Position numbers and translations under genes: made by a program
Notes under the pieces: model-generated
Seen by the model: the letters and a program-made list of their open reading frames with translations, nothing else
What the model was told of the DNA's origin: nothing
Database searches by the model: none
From: Chitinophagales bacterium
GTDB taxonomy: Bacteria > Bacteroidota > Bacteroidia > Chitinophagales > Chitinophagaceae
Length of the DNA: 64,000 nt
Reading direction: 5' to 3'
NCBI GenBank assembly: GCA_020636505.1
Contig: JACJXR010000005.1
Location: 62,001-126,000, forward strand
Shown here: positions 61,066 through 64,000 of the stretch, one piece after another
Layout of the letters: every line of letters begins with the position of its first letter
Numbering within the stretch: the stretch's first letter is position 1

Positions 61066-61281
61066 TTATCTGAGGTGACAGTTCACCGATTTGCTGTGCC
61101 TGTAAAGGTCGTCGCGAATATCGTCACACTGTTCTTGCGCCTTGGCCTTAGGGTCGTCTATGGATACGATGACACGCTCCGAACCATAAGTACAATCACA
61201 TTTATAGCCTTTGCTGCAAGACGAGAATGAAACAACCGTTACAACGGCTAAAAGCATAGAGAGGGCAAACGACTTATACAT
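61066..61281 (-). CDS. small cysteine-containing lipoprotein
   Basis: 71 residues. The signal YKSFALSMLLAVVTVVSFSS with lipobox SSCS (Cys22) is followed by KGYKCDCTYGSERVIVSIDD and a C-terminal EQCDDIRDDLYRHSKSVNCH. Four further Cys (28, 30, about 52 and 68) suggest two disulfides in the periplasm. The family is unknown to me. It converges on murA with six bases between the stops. Confidence 0.66.
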   Translation of the reverse strand: MYKSFALSMLLAVVTVVSFSSCSKGYKCDCTYGSERVIVSIDDPKAKAQEQCDDIRDDLYRHSKSVNCHLR

Positions 61282-61354
61282 AGCAATTGGTTTGATTTCT
61301 ACAATTCTCTAAGTTAAACAGAATATCCGTACTCTCAATCGAGCACAAAATGAA

Positions 61355-61377
61355 AAGCCCCGCGATAAGCGGGGCTT
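61355..61377 (-). terminator. terminator after the outer membrane protein gene
   Basis: Nine-base perfect stem AAGCCCCGC / GCGGGGCTT, five-base loop, followed on the minus strand by TTTTCATTTTG. It is 24 bases after the stop of the 61402-62412 gene. Confidence 0.85.
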
Positions 61378-61401
61378 AAATATTTTCAGTGTATGTATTG
61401 C

Positions 61402-62412
61402 TTAGAACATCAACGAGCCCTTCTTACTGCCTAAGAAGAAAGTAAAGCGTGGAGATACATACCACTCTTTGGCTGTGCCGTCTGCTATCACATCTCTTCT
61501 GCTGTTAGGGAATGGCGCTGCAACTGTCAGGTCGAGCTTGTACTCACCATGACGGCCAAAACGTACAAAACCATTACCAACCATATTCAACGTAAAGCCT
61601 TTTGAGCCGGTTATTTCATACCAATTGCCGGTGTTTCTGTCTTCGTAAAGGTCATTCTTCACGTGGTACAAACCAACAGCACCGATGGTAACACCTGCAC
61701 GATCTGTGTAGTAATGTCCTTCCAAACGCAACATCACATCGCCGAAGCGGTGCAACTTACGTGCAATAGGATAAACATTACGGCTGTATATCGTATCGTT
61801 CAAAGCATTGGCTGCGAAGAAATCATTTTCGTTGTAACGTACAAAAGCCTGCTGATAACCTGCTGCGGCTGTAACATACTTTTTCCAAGTAACGCTACCA
61901 CCCACCATGAAGTCTGTACTTCCCTGGCCGGGCTGGTAAGACATTGGCAACGGACGAGTTTTACCATCCAACAGATTGGCGGTTCCCATACCTATCTTCA
62001 AGCCACCTGTACCTTGTATCGCCCAGTCTTCTTTGCCTAGGAACATATGTGTGTAAGCGAAGTTCACATCACCAAGACCCCAAGTCTTACCCAACTCACC
62101 CGAGATGGAAACTATCGGAACCTGTACATCGAAGTAACCGCCGCTGAACATACCGAACATCGGTATCCTGGCATCGAGGCTTGAGATATTCAATTTGGCA
62201 TCACGCTCACCTTTGGCAAATGTGTGCGAAAAGCTCAAATGTGCACGTTGGTTCTCGTAATCAAACTCGTTGATCATCAATGCAGAAGTGTTGCGCATGG
62301 CACCTACTTTCGTAAGTCCCGGATCGGAATCACCCTGTGCATACACACCAAAAGACGCAAAGCTTAACGCCGCTGTGAGGCATATAGCGGATATATATCT
62401 CATGTTAATCAT
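61402..62412 (-). CDS. predicted outer membrane beta-barrel protein, MetA-type transporter-like
   Basis: 336 residues, signal peptide MRYISAICLTAALSFASFGV (start at 62412 or three codons on at 62403). The body is strand-rich with repeated aromatic-polar alternation (AHLSFSHTFAKGERDAKLNI, WGLGDVNFAYTHMFLGKEDW, VTWKKYVTAAAGYQQAFVRY) ending SPRFTFFLGSKKGSLMF. It is loosely like outer membrane proteins of the phenol-degradation MetA family; no substrate can be named. A perfect -7 box TATATTTG lies 14 bases before the start, and a terminator follows the gene, so it is monocistronic. Confidence 0.62.
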   Translation of the reverse strand: MINMRYISAICLTAALSFASFGVYAQGDSDPGLTKVGAMRNTSALMINEFDYENQRAHLSFSHTFAKGERDAKLNISSLDARIPMFGMFSGGYFDVQVPIVSISGELGKTWGLGDVNFAYTHMFLGKEDWAIQGTGGLKIGMGTANLLDGKTRPLPMSYQPGQGSTDFMVGGSVTWKKYVTAAAGYQQAFVRYNENDFFAANALNDTIYSRNVYPIARKLHRFGDVMLRLEGHYYTDRAGVTIGAVGLYHVKNDLYEDRNTGNWYEITGSKGFTLNMVGNGFVRFGRHGEYKLDLTVAAPFPNSRRDVIADGTAKEWYVSPRFTFFLGSKKGSLMF

Positions 62413-62426
62413 TTAACAGTAAGTCT

Positions 62427-62434
62427 CAAATATA
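62427..62434 (-). promoter_or_regulatory. -7 box of the outer membrane protein gene
   Basis: TATATTTG on the minus strand, 14 bases before the start at 62412. Confidence 0.55.
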
Positions 62435-62482
62435 CTTTTCTAAACTTAAAAATACATGCCTGCATGTACAATTGCAATAAAA

Positions 62483-62510
62483 AAGCCCCTTTTTTAAGCA
62501 AAAGGAGCTT
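62483..62510 (-). terminator. terminator after the MBL-rhodanese gene
   Basis: Eleven-base stem AAGCTCCTTTT / AAAAGGGGCTT on the minus strand (one G-T pair), six-base loop, then TTTTTTATTG. It lies 20 bases after the stop at 62530. Confidence 0.85.
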
Positions 62511-62529
62511 CTGTAAACCAATTGAAATA

Positions 62530-63933
62530 CTATGCGCCGGCGTTTTGGGGCTTCACTATCTTCAGACCTTTTTGGTCTTTCATCTTGCCGAAACCACCCA
62601 ATATATTCCTAAGGCTGTGGTAGCCGTGCTTTTTCAAAATAGATGCCGCTATCACCGAACGGTAACCACCCGCACAGTGTACATAAATGTTCCGCTCGTC
62701 GTCTATCAAGGCCACTTCCATCGGGTCCATCAACCTGTCAAGTGGTGCATTTTGCGCACCTTGCACATGGCAAGCCTCATATTCTGTTTCTTTACGCACA
62801 TCCAATACGGTCAGGTTGTTGTCGTGTGGAATATCCATAGCCAACTCGTCCGGCTCCACGTCTATTATCATATCCACGGGCTCGCCGGCACTCTTCCAAG
62901 CTTCAACGCCTCCGTCAAGGTAGCCTTGTACGTTTTCAAAGCCTACGCGCGCCAATCTTGTAACTGTCTCTTCTTCCTTGCCTTGCTCCGTCACCAAAAC
63001 CAACGGTTGCTCGAAAGGCAACAAACTGCCCGCCCACTCTGCAAAACGTCCTTCCAAACCAATGCTTAAAGATTGTGGCACGAATTCTTGAGTGAACTCA
63101 GTAGCCTTACGGGTATCCAATATCCAAACTCCGTTTTGCACTTTTTCTTTGAATGCTTCAACAGACAACGGTTGCATCGCTGTGCTCATCACTTCATCCA
63201 TTGCACTGTAACCTTCTTTGTTGATCTTGGCATTTATCGGGAAGTAAGCCGGAGGTGTGGACAATCCTTCTGTAATGGCTGCAATGAACTCTTCTCTGGT
63301 CATTTCCTGAAGAGCGTAGTTCGCTTCTTTTTGAGTGCCTATGGTGCTGAATGTTTCTTTACCCAAATTCTTACCACAAGAAGAACCTGCACCATGAGCA
63401 GGATATACGATCGTGCTGTCCTGCAACGTCTTTATTTTGTTGTTCAGAGAATCATACATCATGGATGCCAACTCTTCTTTGGTCATATTGCCGCTGAACA
63501 GGTCAGGGCGGCCAACATCACCAACGAACAAAGTATCACCGGTGAATACCGCATGCTCTTTACCTTCTTCGTCAAACAGCAAGTAGCAAGTGCTTTCCAA
63601 TGTGTGACCGGGAGTATGCAATACTTTAATCTTCAACTTACCGATGCTGAACTCTTCACCATCTTCTGCAAGGTGGAACTTGAACTTCGCATCCGTTTGC
63701 GGACCATAAACGATCGGTGCACCTGTTTGCTTGGCCAATTCCAAATGCCCACTGACGAAGTCCGCATGAAAATGCGTCTCGAAAATGTACTTGATCTTCA
63801 CACCCAACTCTTCGGCTTTTTTCACATACACATCCACATCGCGCAACGGGTCTATTACCGCAGCCTCTCCATCACTTGCTATGAAATATGCCGCCTCACT
63901 CAGGCAGTTCGTATATAACTGTTCTACTATCAT
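62530..63933 (-). CDS. metallo-beta-lactamase fold hydrolase with two rhodanese domains
   Basis: A 467-residue sulfur-handling protein like persulfide dioxygenase-rhodanese fusions (CstB/ETHE1 relatives). The N-terminal MBL domain has ETHFHADFVSGH at residues 52-63, the HTPGHT motif, FTGDTLFVGDVGRPDLF and YPAHGAGSSCG. Rhodanese 1 (about 255-355) reads LDTRKATEF but has LVTEQGKEEE where the active Cys loop should be, so it is probably inactive. Rhodanese 2 (about 365-460) has VLDVRKETEY and an intact VHCAGGYRSV loop. It probably oxidises glutathione- or low-molecular-weight-persulfides and moves sulfane sulfur. It starts at ATG 63933. The remaining 67 bases to the window end hold only a weak TATATTTC box (63983-63990). 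Confidence 0.88.
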   Translation of the reverse strand: MIVEQLYTNCLSEAAYFIASDGEAAVIDPLRDVDVYVKKAEELGVKIKYIFETHFHADFVSGHLELAKQTGAPIVYGPQTDAKFKFHLAEDGEEFSIGKLKIKVLHTPGHTLESTCYLLFDEEGKEHAVFTGDTLFVGDVGRPDLFSGNMTKEELASMMYDSLNNKIKTLQDSTIVYPAHGAGSSCGKNLGKETFSTIGTQKEANYALQEMTREEFIAAITEGLSTPPAYFPINAKINKEGYSAMDEVMSTAMQPLSVEAFKEKVQNGVWILDTRKATEFTQEFVPQSLSIGLEGRFAEWAGSLLPFEQPLVLVTEQGKEEETVTRLARVGFENVQGYLDGGVEAWKSAGEPVDMIIDVEPDELAMDIPHDNNLTVLDVRKETEYEACHVQGAQNAPLDRLMDPMEVALIDDERNIYVHCAGGYRSVIAASILKKHGYHSLRNILGGFGKMKDQKGLKIVKPQNAGA

Positions 63934-64000
63934 CAGGTTCTGTTTTATCGAGCGTGGTTAATCCCTACGCCCCATGAATATTGAAATATAATAAAGTAAT

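Overview
The window is a chromosomal segment of a Gram-negative Bacteroidota bacterium, probably of the Chitinophagales/Sphingobacteriales type. The family-level placement is an inference. The evidence is: Bacteroidota-type -7 boxes (TAnnTTTG) before many genes; an alternative complex III-cytochrome c oxidase operon (actABCDEF-coxBA); a secreted protein with a type IX secretion sorting domain; Rho with a long charged disordered insert; and the Bacteroidota-typical families DUF4290, DUF6728, DUF6263 and PadR-PspC. Most of the window is core chromosome. I see no phage, insertion sequence, integrase, CRISPR array, rRNA or plasmid function. One tRNA gene (Ala, GGC) is present.

Layout. 1-6.5 kb: the 3' part of purL, a small membrane protein, a broken DUF6263 lipoprotein gene, an acyltransferase, a PagL-like lipid A deacylase and mqnD (futalosine menaquinone pathway). 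6.5-13.5 kb: an hpt/glucosaminidase-LysM/O-methyltransferase run, a sodium:solute symporter, an outer membrane protein and a GlcD-like FAD oxidase. 13.6-18.9 kb: a padR-pspC pair, a dicarboxylate/amino acid symporter, a WYL regulator divergent from rtcB, and tRNA-Ala. 18.9-24.8 kb: a 52-residue DUF6728 gene, lpxB with a small membrane partner, a ComA-like phosphosulfolactate synthase, aroE, a methyltransferase, a DAHP synthase-chorismate mutase fusion and truB. 25-31.9 kb: a DUF4440-like lipoprotein, a small membrane protein, rho, an epimerase, pheS, a GT-C membrane glycosyltransferase and an L,D-transpeptidase. 31.9-44.8 kb: a FadN-like beta-oxidation enzyme, a TPR protein, ComEC, purH, a GNAT acetyltransferase, an LpxD-like acyltransferase, a class IV aminotransferase, a beta-barrel protein and gltX. 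44.8-57.8 kb: an Omp28-like T9SS cargo and the respiratory operon. 58-64 kb: a divergent SDR, DUF4290-murA, a small lipoprotein, an outer membrane protein and a metallo-beta-lactamase/double-rhodanese protein.

How it works together. The largest functional unit is the minus-strand respiratory operon. It would pass electrons from menaquinol (mqnD is in the window) through alternative complex III to an A-type oxidase. Envelope genes recur (lpxB, lpxD-like, PagL-like, murA, glucosaminidase, L,D-transpeptidase, several barrels), as do purine (purL, purH, hpt) and aromatic (aroE, DAHPS-CM) genes. They are scattered in short units rather than clustered.

The most interesting points are: a WYL regulator facing rtcB with a repeated ACTGCGCA site between them; a natural Cys-to-Asp change at the fosfomycin target residue of MurA; a lipoprotein gene with two closely spaced lesions; -7 boxes lying only 4-7 bases before start codons, which implies leaderless mRNAs; an orphan ComA homologue; and a six-heme ActA. 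I did not find a clearly new multi-gene defence or mobile system.
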